Shown: piece by piece, positions 12,094-21,879 of the stretch
Layout of the letters: every line of letters starts with the position of its first letter
Position numbering within the stretch: position 1 is the first letter of the stretch
Origin: Azospirillum fermentarium
GTDB taxonomy: Bacteria > Pseudomonadota > Alphaproteobacteria > Azospirillales > Azospirillaceae
DNA: 64,000 nt
Direction of reading: 5' to 3'
Assembly (NCBI RefSeq): GCF_025961205.1
Contig: NZ_JAOQNH010000001.1
Location: 1,822,001-1,886,000 of the forward strand
Notes under the pieces: model-generated
What the model was told of the DNA's origin: nothing
The model's input: only the letters and a program-made list of their open reading frames with translations
Databases searched by the model: none
Translations under genes and position numbers: made by a program

Positions 12094-13108
12094 CCGGGAG
12101 ATCCGGCGGCGGCTCGACGCCCTGATGACGGGCATCGAACGCTACCGCCATCATCCCTACCACCGTGATCTCCCCGATCCCCCCACCGTCTACCGCGAGG
12201 GGGGGAGCCGGCTTCTGGACTACAGCCAGCCGGGGGCGGCGGGGCTGCCGGTGCTGTTCGTGCCGTCGCTGGTCAACCGCCATTACGTGCTCGACCTGTC
12301 GTCCGCCGCCAGCCTGATGCGCTGGATGGCGGGGCAGGGGTTCCGCCCTTTCCTCATCGACTGGGGCGAGCCCGGGCCGCTGGAGCGCCGTTTCACCCTG
12401 ACCGACTACATCGCCGGGCGGCTGGAACGTGTGCTGGACCAAGTGGCGGAGCAGGTGGGCCGCCCGCCGGCGGTGGTGGGGTACTGCATGGGCGGGCTGC
12501 TGGCCGCGGCTCTGGCGTTGCGGCAGCCGCGGCGGGTATCGTCACTGACCCTGATGGCCACGCCGTGGGATTTCCATGCGGAAAACGCCGCACTCGCCTG
12601 CCGGATGGAGCGGCTGTTCCAGCCCTTCGCCGGTCTGCTGGACGCGTGGGGGGAAATGCCGGTGGACGTGCTGCAGGCGCTGTTCGCCCAGCTCGACCCC
12701 TTCCTGGCGCTGAAGAAGTTTTCCCAGTTCGCCCGCATGGACATGAACAGCCCCGCGGCGGCCGCCTTCGTGGCGCTGGAGGATTGGTTGAACGACGGCA
12801 TCGCGCTGTCCGCCCCGGTGGCACGGGAAGCGCTGGCCGGCTGGTACGGCCGAAACGACACCGCCCAAGGGCGGTGGACGGTCGGCGGCATGCCCGTCGA
12901 TCCCGCCGCCATCACCGTTCCCACGCTGGCGCTGATCCCCGCCCGCGACCGTATCGTGCCGCCATCATCCGCAACAGCACTGATACAAAAGATACCTAGG
13001 GGGCAAACTATTATGCCGCAATTCGGTCATATTGGCATGGTGGTCAGCACCGCTGCGCAAAACGGCGTATGGCGCCCCCTTGCCGAATGGCTTAATGCGA
13101 TAGGATAG
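11828..13108 (+). CDS. phaC: Poly(3-hydroxyalkanoate) synthase-like alpha/beta hydrolase
   Basis: A 426-residue member of the PhaC family that polymerises 3-hydroxyacyl-CoA at the granule surface. The lipase-like box is GYCMGG with nucleophile C220. The catalytic Asp lies in ALIPARDRIVPP and the His in PQFGHIGMVV. The segment RPFLIDWGEPGP and the C-terminal TVPTLALIPARD are also family-typical. At 426 residues it is shorter than class I enzymes (about 590), which suggests a class III-like or alphaproteobacterial short form that may need a partner subunit. The ATG at 11828 follows GTGGAG. The N-terminal region PLGLHLTGVAMTLLSS looks like a true part of the domain, so the overlap with the preceding gene cannot be removed by choosing a later start. 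phaA and phaB follow. Confidence 0.85.
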   Translation: MSQPNQPGPGPNPQNPGGPAPASRPRRQGPRPLGLHLTGVAMTLLSSPAGLPSLRNGSPFWRPELEERASRLRHHLARVDGDAFSRSLDREIRRRLDALMTGIERYRHHPYHRDLPDPPTVYREGGSRLLDYSQPGAAGLPVLFVPSLVNRHYVLDLSSAASLMRWMAGQGFRPFLIDWGEPGPLERRFTLTDYIAGRLERVLDQVAEQVGRPPAVVGYCMGGLLAAALALRQPRRVSSLTLMATPWDFHAENAALACRMERLFQPFAGLLDAWGEMPVDVLQALFAQLDPFLALKKFSQFARMDMNSPAAAAFVALEDWLNDGIALSAPVAREALAGWYGRNDTAQGRWTVGGMPVDPAAITVPTLALIPARDRIVPPSSATALIQKIPRGQTIMPQFGHIGMVVSTAAQNGVWRPLAEWLNAIG

Positions 13109-13218
13109 AGGATGGTGTATTGCCTTCTTGCAACTCACCAATGTTTGCGCATAGAGTGCCTGCGGGGACTGCCCGTCAAACGACATAATAAAACTGACAG
13201 ACTTTGAGGAGCTTCATC

Positions 13219-14394
<1,176 letters not shown>

Positions 14395-14487
14395 GCAGCC
14401 GACACGGCGGGGCCGCCGCACAAAAACCACGGGCGGCCCCGGCCCATCTGAAGAACCCAAAGAATAACCACCAGGGGGAGGAAGCTC

Positions 14488-15210
14488 ATGGCCCGAGTTG
14501 CAGTTGTCACCGGCGGGACGCGCGGTATCGGTGAGGCCGTTGCGGTCGCCCTGCGCGACGCCGGCTACAAGGTTGCCGCCAACTACGCCGGCAACGATGA
14601 GCGCGCCAAGGAGTTTTCCGCGCGGACCGGCATTCCGGTCTACAAGTTCGACGTGGCCGTGTTCGATGAGTGCAAGGACGGCTGCGCCCGCATTGCCGCC
14701 GATCTCGGTCCCATCGACGTGCTGATCAACAACGCCGGCATCACCCGCGACGGCGTGATGCACCGCATGACGTACGAGCAGTGGGAAGCGGTGATCCACA
14801 CCAACCTGTCCTCGTGCTTCAACATGTGCCGCAACGTCATCGACAGCATGCGCGAGCGGAATTTCGGCCGCATCGTCAACATCGGTTCGGTGAACGGGCA
14901 GGCCGGTCAGTACGGTCAGGTGAACTACGCCGCCGCCAAGTCGGGCATCCACGGCTTCACCAAGGCTCTGGCCCAGGAAAGTGCCGCCAAGGGCATCACC
15001 GTCAACGCCATCGCGCCGGGCTACATCGACACCGACATGGTGCGCGCCGTGCCGCCCCACGTGCTGGAAAAGATCGTCGCCCGCATCCCGGTGGGCCGTC
15101 TGGGCCGCGCCAGCGAAATCGCCAAGGCGGTTCTGTATCTGGTGGACGACGAAAACGGCTTCATGACCGGCTCCACCCTGTCGGTCAACGGCGGCCAGCA
15201 CATGTATTGA
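14488..15210 (+). CDS. phaB: Acetoacetyl-CoA reductase (NADPH)
   Basis: A 240-residue short-chain dehydrogenase that reduces acetoacetyl-CoA to (R)-3-hydroxybutyryl-CoA for the synthase. The cofactor motif is VTGGTRGIGEA at about residues 7-17. NNAGITRDGVMHRM near residue 80 is a close match to characterised PhaB proteins. The catalytic Ser and Tyr-x-x-x-Lys are in IGSVNGQAGQYGQVNYAAAK, and the end is TLSVNGGQHMY. GGGGGAGGAAG precedes the ATG. It is the last gene of the pha unit and is closed by a strong terminator. Confidence 0.97.
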   Translation: MARVAVVTGGTRGIGEAVAVALRDAGYKVAANYAGNDERAKEFSARTGIPVYKFDVAVFDECKDGCARIAADLGPIDVLINNAGITRDGVMHRMTYEQWEAVIHTNLSSCFNMCRNVIDSMRERNFGRIVNIGSVNGQAGQYGQVNYAAAKSGIHGFTKALAQESAAKGITVNAIAPGYIDTDMVRAVPPHVLEKIVARIPVGRLGRASEIAKAVLYLVDDENGFMTGSTLSVNGGQHMY

Positions 15211-15237
15211 TCGGACCCTCCCGTCCGGTCGTGCGCG

Positions 15238-15272
15238 AACCCCGTCCGGGATACCGGGCGGGGTTTTCGTTT
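15238..15272 (+). terminator. Rho-independent terminator after phaAB
   Basis: A 12-bp stem (15238-15249 AACCCCGTCCGG with 15254-15265, one G-T wobble) closes the tetraloop GATA and is followed by TTCGTTT. It lies 27 bases after the phaB stop on the same strand. Confidence 0.9.
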
Positions 15273-15347
15273 GGGTGCGTTGATTGGTTCCAGCGCAGCG
15301 AAGCGGTCAGGGGGGAGCCGATCCGGTGCCGGGGCAGAGCCCCGGCG

Positions 15348-15743
15348 TCACGGCCTCAAATCATAAACCCCCGGCCTCTTGGTGTCGGCGGACACCACGG
15401 CACACCCCCCCAGCACCGGCCCCACCGGCAATTCCCCGAACACGGCCCGCGCCCCCTGGTCCCGCAGGCGCCCGGCAAAGCCGGCCTCGGTGCCGCGGGC
15501 GACCCAGGCGAAGCCGACCCAGGTGCTGCGCAGCGGCTCGCCGCCCGCGCGCACCACGGCGCTGAACATGGCCTCGTCGCTGGAGCCGGGAGGGAAGACA
15601 GCCAGCACGGTGCCGTCGGCTTCCGCCGGCAGTTGCGCGTCGGTCAGGGTGAAGGCCATGGCCCCCAGCCACACGGCCGCCACCACCCCGCCCAGGACGA
15701 GGGCGAAACCATGGCCGGGAAGCGTGCCGCCGGGGGTGCTCAT
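15348..15743 (-). CDS. Small single-pass membrane protein, unknown function
   Basis: A 131-residue protein with one hydrophobic segment at about residues 13-33 (FALVLGGVVAAVWLGAMAF) followed by a soluble domain presumed to be outside the cytoplasm (TVLAVFPPGSSDEAMFSAVV near residue 45). I do not recognise the family. It starts six bases after the MFS transporter gene ends, so the two are very likely translated from the same mRNA. It could be an accessory to the transporter. Confidence 0.6.
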   Translation of the reverse strand: MSTPGGTLPGHGFALVLGGVVAAVWLGAMAFTLTDAQLPAEADGTVLAVFPPGSSDEAMFSAVVRAGGEPLRSTWVGFAWVARGTEAGFAGRLRDQGARAVFGELPVGPVLGGCAVVSADTKRPGVYDLRP

Positions 15744-15749
15744 GATGGG

Positions 15750-16985
15750 TTACTCCGCCGGAACGGCCACCGGGCGGCTGACCGGCCGCTCGACGATGGG
15801 CAGGTGCACCAAGGCCGAGGCGAGGCCAAGCGCGATGCTGAGCCACCACACCACATCATAGGTGCCGGTGCGCTCGAACATCACCCCGGCCAGCCACACG
15901 CCCAGAAACGATCCGATCTGGTGGCTGAAGAAGGCGATGCCGAACAGCATCCCCAGATGCCGCACGCCGAACATCACGCTCACCAGCCCCGAGGTGGGCG
16001 GCACCGTGGACAGCCACAGCAGCCCCATGGCGGCGGCGAAGGCCAGCACCGTCACCGGCGAGGCGGGGAAGGCGATGAACAGCGCGATGGCGGCGGCGCG
16101 GGCGGCGTAGATCAGGGCCAGCAGATAGCGCTTGGGCATCCGCGTGCTCAGCATGCCCGAGCTGTAGGCGCCGACCACGTTGAACAGCCCGATCAGGGCA
16201 ATCGCCCACCCGGCCAGTGCCGGATCCAGGCCGATGTCCCGCAGATAGGGCGGCAGATGCACGGTGATGAAGGCCAGGTGGAAGCCGCAGACGAAGAACC
16301 CGGCCACCAGCAGCACATAGCTGCGGTGGGCAAAGGCTTCGCGCAGCGCCGCCCCCACGGTCAGGCTGGGACCGAGATGGGCGGTGGCATGCCCATCCTG
16401 CTTGCCGCTGCCGTCGCTCAGGCCGATGCTGAGCACGATGATCATGGCGGCGCTGCCGCCCAGCAGCATCATCGCCGTTGACCAGCCATAGGCGGCGATG
16501 AACGCCTGTCCCAGCGGCGCGAACAGGAACTGGCCCATGGATCCGGCGGCGGTGCCGATGCCGGCGGCCCACGCGCGCCGCTCCGGCCCCATGCGCCGGC
16601 TGAACGCCGCGATCACCACGGTGAAGGAGGTGCAGGCCAGCCCCAGCCCCACCAGAACGCCCGACGTCAGGTGCAGCATCAGCGGCGAATGGGCCAACGG
16701 CGTCAGCGCCACCCCCAGCCCATAGAGGATGCCGCCGACCGCCAGCACCCGCGCCGCCCCGAACCGGTCGGTCAATCCGCCGGCGAACGGCTGCGCCGCC
16801 CCCCACAGCAGGTTCTGCATCGCCAGCGCCAGGGAAAAGACGTCACGGCCCCAGCCGTTGGCTTCCGACAGGGGGGTGTTGAACAGACCATAAGTTGACC
16901 GCACACCGAAACCGATGGCGGCGATCATACAGCCGCACGCCACCAGCACCGCCGGGCTGCGCCATGAGGCGCTGTTGCTTTCCAT
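15750..16985 (-). CDS. Major facilitator superfamily transporter
   Basis: A 411-residue MFS permease with about 12 predicted membrane helices. The first half includes GVRSTYGLFNTPLSEANGWG and the loop GGLTDRFGAARVL, an MFS motif-A-like sequence between helices 2 and 3. SRRMGPERRAWAAG and AGSMGQFLFAPLG follow. The substrate cannot be told. The closest general resemblance is to oxalate/formate- and monocarboxylate-type members. The ATG at 16985 is preceded by GGAGGG, and a 14-residue upstream extension is not needed. A LysR regulator lies upstream on the same strand and is its likely controller. Confidence 0.88.
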   Translation of the reverse strand: MESNSASWRSPAVLVACGCMIAAIGFGVRSTYGLFNTPLSEANGWGRDVFSLALAMQNLLWGAAQPFAGGLTDRFGAARVLAVGGILYGLGVALTPLAHSPLMLHLTSGVLVGLGLACTSFTVVIAAFSRRMGPERRAWAAGIGTAAGSMGQFLFAPLGQAFIAAYGWSTAMMLLGGSAAMIIVLSIGLSDGSGKQDGHATAHLGPSLTVGAALREAFAHRSYVLLVAGFFVCGFHLAFITVHLPPYLRDIGLDPALAGWAIALIGLFNVVGAYSSGMLSTRMPKRYLLALIYAARAAAIALFIAFPASPVTVLAFAAAMGLLWLSTVPPTSGLVSVMFGVRHLGMLFGIAFFSHQIGSFLGVWLAGVMFERTGTYDVVWWLSIALGLASALVHLPIVERPVSRPVAVPAE

Positions 16986-17094
16986 AGCAGGAACCCTCCG
17001 CATCCGGTCCTTGCTGCCGATGAACAAGGCCGCCGATTTTTCCCAACTGTACCGGCATCGGCCCTGTGCGCCAAATTCATAAGGCGAAGGAATT

Positions 17095-18000
17095 TCATTC
17101 CGCAGCAGAATGATAAGGCAGGATCTCCTGCATCAATTCCTGGACCAGCACGTCGAACACCCGGTCCATGCGGCCCCGCTGGCGGGCGCAGACCAGCCAG
17201 ACGGCGATGTCGATGGCGAACCTGTCCACCTCGAACGACACCAGCGCCGAGCGGGGATCGTGAAACAGGCGGGTGGGGGCCAGGGTGAAGCCCACGCCGC
17301 GCTCGGCCAGCGACAGCAGCAGATCCTGGTCATAGGCTTCCACCAGCACGTTGATGGGCAGGTTTTCCCGCTCCAGCGCGCGGGTCAGGGCGTTGCGGTA
17401 GCAGCAGCCCTCGGGCTGGAGCACCCACCCGGCCTCGTTCATGCCGGCCAGGGTGCGGCCGTGGCGGGCCAGCAGGGCGGGGGTGGATACCCCGCGCACC
17501 TCTTCCACCGTCAGCCGCTCGGCGGCCAGATCGGGGGGCGGGGAACTGTCGGAGGGCAGAAGCACCACGCCGCCGTCCAGATGGCCGTTGCGGATGTGCT
17601 CCATGATCGGGCTGCTCCAGTCCGACAGCAGCCGCAGCGTCAGGGCGGGGAAGCGGCGGCGCAGCGTGTCCAGCGGCGCCCCGGTCAGGATGCGGGCCAG
17701 CACGTGCGACGAGCCGAAACGCAAGACCCCTTGCGGTGCCGCGGTGTCGGTGAAGGCGTCGGCGAAATCCCCCACCGATTTCAGGATGCGGCGGCAATGG
17801 CCGAGCGCGGTCTGCCCATCGCGGGTCAGGGTCAGCGGCTTGGTCTGGCGGTCGAACAGCACGGTGCCCAGATCGGCTTCCAGCCGCTGGATCAGACGCG
17901 AGACCGCCGATTGGGTCAGGTGCAGGCGGTTGGCCGCCTCCTGCACCGACTGGGCCTCGGCAACGGCGATGAAGGCGTGGATTTCGTTGAGCTTGATCAT
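17095..18000 (-). CDS. LysR-family transcriptional regulator
   Basis: A 301-residue LysR regulator. The winged helix-turn-helix is at residues about 3-60 (NEIHAFIAVAEAQSVQEAAN, HLTQSAVSRLIQRLEADLG, then RDGQTALGHCRRIL). The effector domain spans about 90-290. The start at 18000 gives the family N-terminus MIKLNEIHAF and removes 44 spurious residues. It lies 109 bases upstream of the MFS gene in the same direction and is divergent from the Nudix gene, with a 100-bp shared upstream region. It probably regulates the transporter. The inducer is unknown. Confidence 0.9.
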   Translation of the reverse strand: MIKLNEIHAFIAVAEAQSVQEAANRLHLTQSAVSRLIQRLEADLGTVLFDRQTKPLTLTRDGQTALGHCRRILKSVGDFADAFTDTAAPQGVLRFGSSHVLARILTGAPLDTLRRRFPALTLRLLSDWSSPIMEHIRNGHLDGGVVLLPSDSSPPPDLAAERLTVEEVRGVSTPALLARHGRTLAGMNEAGWVLQPEGCCYRNALTRALERENLPINVLVEAYDQDLLLSLAERGVGFTLAPTRLFHDPRSALVSFEVDRFAIDIAVWLVCARQRGRMDRVFDVLVQELMQEILPYHSAAE

Positions 18001-18100
18001 GAGAGGCTTGACCGTCGGGGGCATGCCATGCCGGGATGGGGCAGTGTCGGCACCGTTGCGCCGCCCTGTCAAGACCCGCCTTTTTTGTCGGATTTTCCCC

Positions 18101-18559
18101 ATGACGGATGACACGCCCGCCCAGAGCCGCACCTATCCCGCCCGCCCGTGGGTGGGCGTGGGGGTGATCGTGTGGCGCGGGGACCGGGTGCTGCTGATCC
18201 GCCGGGGCCGGGCGCCGCGGCTGGGGCAATGGAGCCTGCCCGGCGGCGCGCAGGAGGTGGGGGAAACCGTGTTCCAGGCCGCCGCGCGCGAGGTGCGGGA
18301 GGAAACCGGCCTGACCGTCCGCCCCACGGGCGTGGTCACGGTGGTGGACGCCATTACCCGCGACGGGGAGGGCAGGGTGGAATACCATTACACCCTGGTG
18401 GAGGTCGCCGCCGAATGGGAGGCGGGGGAGGCGGTGTGCGCCGACGACGCGCTGGAGGCCCGCTGGGCCACGGTGGACGAGGCCGCAAACCTGGTGCCGT
18501 GGGACGAGACGGAACGGGTGATCCGGTTGGCCGCCGCCATCAGGATCTCAGCCCCCTGA
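18101..18559 (+). CDS. Nudix hydrolase
   Basis: A 152-residue Nudix protein with a perfect Nudix box, GAQEVGETVFQAAAREVREE followed by TGL (Gx5Ex7REUxEExGU), at about residues 48-70. The adjacent QWSLPGGAQE and the late WATVDEAANLVPWDET are typical of ADP-ribose or related nucleotide-sugar pyrophosphatases, but the substrate cannot be fixed from sequence. The ATG at 18101 starts right after a T-rich stretch with no strong ribosome-binding site. The 3' end overlaps the convergent EAL gene by 20 bases. Confidence 0.9.
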   Translation: MTDDTPAQSRTYPARPWVGVGVIVWRGDRVLLIRRGRAPRLGQWSLPGGAQEVGETVFQAAAREVREETGLTVRPTGVVTVVDAITRDGEGRVEYHYTLVEVAAEWEAGEAVCADDALEARWATVDEAANLVPWDETERVIRLAAAIRISAP

Positions 18560-19388
18560 CGAACCCCGGCACGTCCGCCGCCGGCAGGGGTCGGGCGATG
18601 TGATAGCCCTGCAGCCGGTCGCAGCGGAAGGCGCGCAGGTACAGCGCCTGTTCCGCCGTCTCCACCCCCTCGGCGGTCACCGTCAGCCCCAGCGCGTGGG
18701 CCAGGGCGATCACCGCATGCACGATGGCGGCGGCGTCGCGATCCTCCACCATGCTCTGCACGAAATGACGGTCGATCTTCAGCGTCTCCACCGGCAGCCG
18801 CCGCAAGTGGCTGAGGGAGGAGTAGCCGGTGCCGAAATCGTCCAGAACCAGCCGTACCCCCGCCGCCCGCAGCGCTGCGATCGTGCCGTGGGCCGTCTCC
18901 TCATGGGTGAACAGGGCGGTCTCGGTCAGTTCCAGCTTGAGGTTGTCCGCCGGCAGGCCGGTGCCGGCCAGGGTCTGAAGCACCAGCCGGGCCAGTCCGG
19001 GGTCGTCCAATTGCCGCCCCGACAGGTTCACCGCCACCGGCACGTCGGCTGTTCCCAATGCCCGCCACCCGGCGGCGGTTTCGCAGGCCCGGCGCAGCGC
19101 CCATTCCCCCAGCACATGGATGGCGTCGGTTTCTTCGGCCATGGGCACGAAGACGGCGGGGGGAACGGCGGTGCCGTCGGGCAGGCGCCAGCGGGCCAGC
19201 GCCTCGAACCCGGTCAGCGCGCCGGTGTGGGTGTCGGTCTGCGGCTGAAACACCAGCGACAGTTCGCCGTTCGCCATGGCTGCCCGCAGCCGCCCGGCGA
19301 ACCCGCCGCCATGATCCGTCAGGCTGGGATCCGTCAGGCTGGGATCCGCAAGACCGCGATCCGTAACAAGGGGAAGGCTGACACCCAT
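18540..19388 (-). CDS. EAL-domain c-di-GMP phosphodiesterase
   Basis: A 282-residue protein that is almost entirely an EAL domain. All catalytic signatures are present: FEALARW (EAL), NLSGRQ, ELTETALF, LDDFGTGYSS, LKIDRHFV, AEGVETAEQ and LQGYHIARPL. It has no partner GGDEF or sensor domain and no membrane segment, so it should hydrolyse c-di-GMP in the cytoplasm. The N-terminus carries a short repeat (DPSLTDPSLTD) coming from a 15-bp DNA tandem repeat, and the exact start is uncertain. It antagonises cyclases such as the one at 3.5-5.2 kb. Confidence 0.92.
   Translation of the reverse strand: MGVSLPLVTDRGLADPSLTDPSLTDHGGGFAGRLRAAMANGELSLVFQPQTDTHTGALTGFEALARWRLPDGTAVPPAVFVPMAEETDAIHVLGEWALRRACETAAGWRALGTADVPVAVNLSGRQLDDPGLARLVLQTLAGTGLPADNLKLELTETALFTHEETAHGTIAALRAAGVRLVLDDFGTGYSSLSHLRRLPVETLKIDRHFVQSMVEDRDAAAIVHAVIALAHALGLTVTAEGVETAEQALYLRAFRCDRLQGYHIARPLPAADVPGFVRGLRS
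19313..19357. repeat. 15-bp tandem repeat in the EAL gene N-terminus
   Basis: The unit GATCCGTCAGGCTGG occurs at 19313-19327 and 19328-19342, followed by a decayed third copy at 19343-19357 and a partial fourth (GATCCGT) at 19358. The period is a multiple of three, so copy-number change would keep the reading frame. Confidence 0.8.
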
Positions 19389-19514
19389 GGCACCGCACCC
19401 ATCCTGCCGGTCAAAGCAACAAGTTTAGTTAACAATAAATTAATTGACCGGAACACGGGAAAAACGAAGATCCCCCGTGACAAGATGCGGTACGGACAGC
19501 CACGCCAAAGCAAT

Positions 19515-19543
19515 ACAGCCGCACCCCAGGGGGGCGCGGCTGT
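19515..19543 (-). terminator. Terminator downstream of ychF
   Basis: A 13-bp stem (19515-19527 with 19531-19543; one G-U wobble when read on the minus strand) closes a three-base loop and is followed on the minus strand by ATTGCTTT. It lies 33 bases past the ychF stop. Confidence 0.8.
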
Positions 19544-19576
19544 CCGCAAGAAAAGGGTAGGGGTGATCCGGCGGGA

Positions 19577-20677
19577 TCAGACGTTGAAGCGGAAGTGGAA
19601 GATGTCGCCGTCGTTGACGGTGTACTCCTTGCCTTCCTGGCGCATCTTGCCGGCGTCCTTCGCCCCCTGCTCGCCATTGCAGGTGACGAAGCTGGTGAAG
19701 TCGATGGTTTCGGCGCGGATGAAGCCGCGTTCGAAATCGGTGTGGATCACGCCGGCGGCCTGCGGGGCGGTGGCGCCCCGGTGCACGGTCCAGGCGCGGG
19801 CTTCCTTCGGCCCGACGGTGAAGAAGGTGATGAGGTTCAGCAGGCCATAGCCGGCGCGGATCAGACGGTTCAGCCCCGTCTCCTCCAGCCCCATGGATTC
19901 CAGGAACTCGGCCTTTTCCGCCGGGTCCGAAAGCTGCGCCACCTCGGCCTCGATGGCGGCGGAGATGACCACGTGGGCCGCCCCTTCCGCCGCGGCCTTG
20001 GCCGCCACCTTTTCCGAGAAGCCGTTGCCGGTGGCCGCCGAGGATTCCTCGACGTTGCAGACGTACAGCACCGGCTTGGAGGTGAGCAGCATGAACTGCT
20101 TGAACACCGGCTTCTCGTCGTCGGACAGCTCCACCACGCGGGCGGGCTTGCCGTCCTGCAGCACCTTGAGCGCGCGCTCCATCAGGTCGGCCTTGACCTT
20201 GGAGTCCTTGTCGCCGCCCTTGGCCTTCTTCTGAAGGCTGGTGAGCTGGCGCTCCAGGCTTTCCATGTCGGCCAGCATCAGCTCCGTCTCGACGACATCG
20301 GCGTCGCGCAGCGGATCGACGTTGCCTTCCACATGGGTGATGTCGTCGTCCTCGAAGCAGCGCAGCACGTGGACGATGGCATCCACCTCGCGGATGTTGG
20401 CGAGGAACTGGTTGCCCAAGCCTTCGCCCTTGGACGCACCGCGGATCAGGCCGGCGATGTCCACGAACTCAAGCTGGGTGGGAATGGTCTTCTGCGATTT
20501 GGCGATTTCCGCCAGCTTGTCCAGCCGCGGGTCGGGCACGCCGACGCGGCCGACGTTCGGCTCCTTGGTGCAGAAGGGGAAATTCGCCGCTTCCGCCGCC
20601 TGGGTGGCGGTCAGCGCGTTGAACAGGGTTGATTTGCCGACGTTGGGCAGGCCGACGATGCCGCAATTGAAACCCAT
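19577..20677 (-). CDS. ychF: Ribosome-binding ATPase YchF (OLA1/Obg family)
   Basis: A 366-residue P-loop protein of the YchF/OLA1 subfamily, a translation-associated ATPase involved in stress responses. The N-terminus [20 protein letters not shown] contains the P-loop. [39 protein letters not shown] and the C-terminal TGS domain with [15 protein letters not shown] and [17 protein letters not shown] are near-identical to other bacterial YchF proteins. It is followed by a terminator and is transcribed separately from rpsU. Confidence 0.98.
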   Translation of the reverse strand: MGFNCGIVGLPNVGKSTLFNALTATQAAEAANFPFCTKEPNVGRVGVPDPRLDKLAEIAKSQKTIPTQLEFVDIAGLIRGASKGEGLGNQFLANIREVDAIVHVLRCFEDDDITHVEGNVDPLRDADVVETELMLADMESLERQLTSLQKKAKGGDKDSKVKADLMERALKVLQDGKPARVVELSDDEKPVFKQFMLLTSKPVLYVCNVEESSAATGNGFSEKVAAKAAAEGAAHVVISAAIEAEVAQLSDPAEKAEFLESMGLEETGLNRLIRAGYGLLNLITFFTVGPKEARAWTVHRGATAPQAAGVIHTDFERGFIRAETIDFTSFVTCNGEQGAKDAGKMRQEGKEYTVNDGDIFHFRFNV

Positions 20678-20806
20678 GACACTCTTCGCAAAAGAAACCG
20701 GACCGGACAGCCCGTTTTATCCTATGGCCGGCGGCAAAGCGCAAATGCCATTTGGGAACGGACCGTCCGGGGCAATGGACAGGCGGAATGCCCGCGGATA
20801 TGCCAA

Positions 20807-20836
20807 AACCGCCCACGCGCATGGCACGGGGCGGTT
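20807..20836 (-). terminator. Probable terminator downstream of rpsU
   Basis: An 8-bp stem AACCGCCC (20807-20814 with 20829-20836) is followed on the minus strand by a run of T residues (20805-20808 read as TTTT, partly in the stem). It lies about 80 bases past the rpsU stop. The T-tract is short, so confidence is moderate. Confidence 0.6.
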
Positions 20837-20916
20837 GGCACAGCCGTCACGCAACACAGGCGCCGGAATGACGCGCGTTCGCGGAACAGAGCCGACGGCG
20901 CTGGGGTGGGAGGGCT

Positions 20917-21120
20917 TTAGTAGCCCTCGCGCTCCATGCGCTTGCGCAGCAGCTTGCGGGTGCGGCGCACCGCTTCCGCCTTTTCACGCGCGCGCTTCTC
21001 CGAGGGCTTCTCGTAGTTCCGACGCAGCTTCATTTCACGGAAAATGCCCTCGCGCTGCATCTTCTTCTTCAGGGCGCGGAGGGCCTGATCGACGTTGTTG
21101 TCACGGACCAGAACTTGCAC
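20917..21120 (-). CDS. rpsU: 30S ribosomal protein S21
   Basis: A 67-residue ribosomal protein of the small subunit. The sequence [20 protein letters not shown], then [20 protein letters not shown] and the Arg/Lys-rich tail are the standard alphaproteobacterial S21. It stands alone with its own promoter region and a likely downstream terminator, as is common in this class. Confidence 0.98.
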   Translation of the reverse strand: MQVLVRDNNVDQALRALKKKMQREGIFREMKLRRNYEKPSEKRAREKAEAVRRTRKLLRKRMEREGY

Positions 21121-21342
21121 GGTTGACCGTCACCTTTATTGAGCGGCCCAACCGGGCCGGCGTGGAACAAGATCGTTGGTGCGAAAACGCAATGAAACGG
21201 CAGCGCCCAAACCGGGCACATCCCGCTTCGTTGATTGGTATCTAACACGGTGAGGGGGGGATGTGAAGCGTTTTTATATTCTTCCCAAGGGGTGACGCGG
21301 CGGCGATTGCCTAATGGCCGCGAAGTCCCCAAATAATGGCGC

Positions 21343-21879
21343 ATGTCTGTGTTGAGAATTGCCCGAATGGGGCACCCGGTGTTGCGTCGGACGGCGGTGC
21401 CTGTGACCAGCCCGGACGAATCCGCGTTGCGCGGCTTTGCCGCCGACATGATCGACACTATGCATGACGCTCCCGGAGTCGGGCTGGCGGCACCCCAGGT
21501 CTACCGGGGCATCCGCATGGTGGTGTTCCGGGTGCCCGCCGACCGATCGGGCGGGGAGGCGGTGCCGCCCACGGTGCTGATCGACCCGGTGGTGGAGCCG
21601 CTGACCAGCACCCTGGAATGGGGGATGGAGGGGTGCCTGTCGCTGCCGGGCCTGCGGGGGATGGTGCCGCGCCACACCCGCATCGGCTACCGCGGGCGCA
21701 CCCTGGACGGCACGGTGATCGAGCGGGAGGCCCACGGATTTCACGCCCGCGTGGTGCAGCACGAGGTCGATCATCTGGACGGCATTCTCTACATTGACCG
21801 GATGGACGATTTGCGCCTTCTTTCCTTTACCGAAGAAGCGCATCACCTGATGGGCGAGCAGAAGGAAGAGCAGCCATGA
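21343..21879 (+). CDS. def: Peptide deformylase
   Basis: A 178-residue metal-dependent deformylase that removes the formyl group from nascent proteins. The three family motifs are present: GVGLAAPQV (residues 46-53), EGCLSLPGL with metal ligand C98, and QHEVDHLDG with ligands H140 and H144 and catalytic E141. A short Gly/Pro-rich insertion lies near residue 65. The gene overlaps the COQ9 gene by ATGA, so the two are translationally coupled. Other def copies may exist elsewhere, because the usual fmt partner is not next to it. Confidence 0.96.
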   Translation: MSVLRIARMGHPVLRRTAVPVTSPDESALRGFAADMIDTMHDAPGVGLAAPQVYRGIRMVVFRVPADRSGGEAVPPTVLIDPVVEPLTSTLEWGMEGCLSLPGLRGMVPRHTRIGYRGRTLDGTVIEREAHGFHARVVQHEVDHLDGILYIDRMDDLRLLSFTEEAHHLMGEQKEEQP

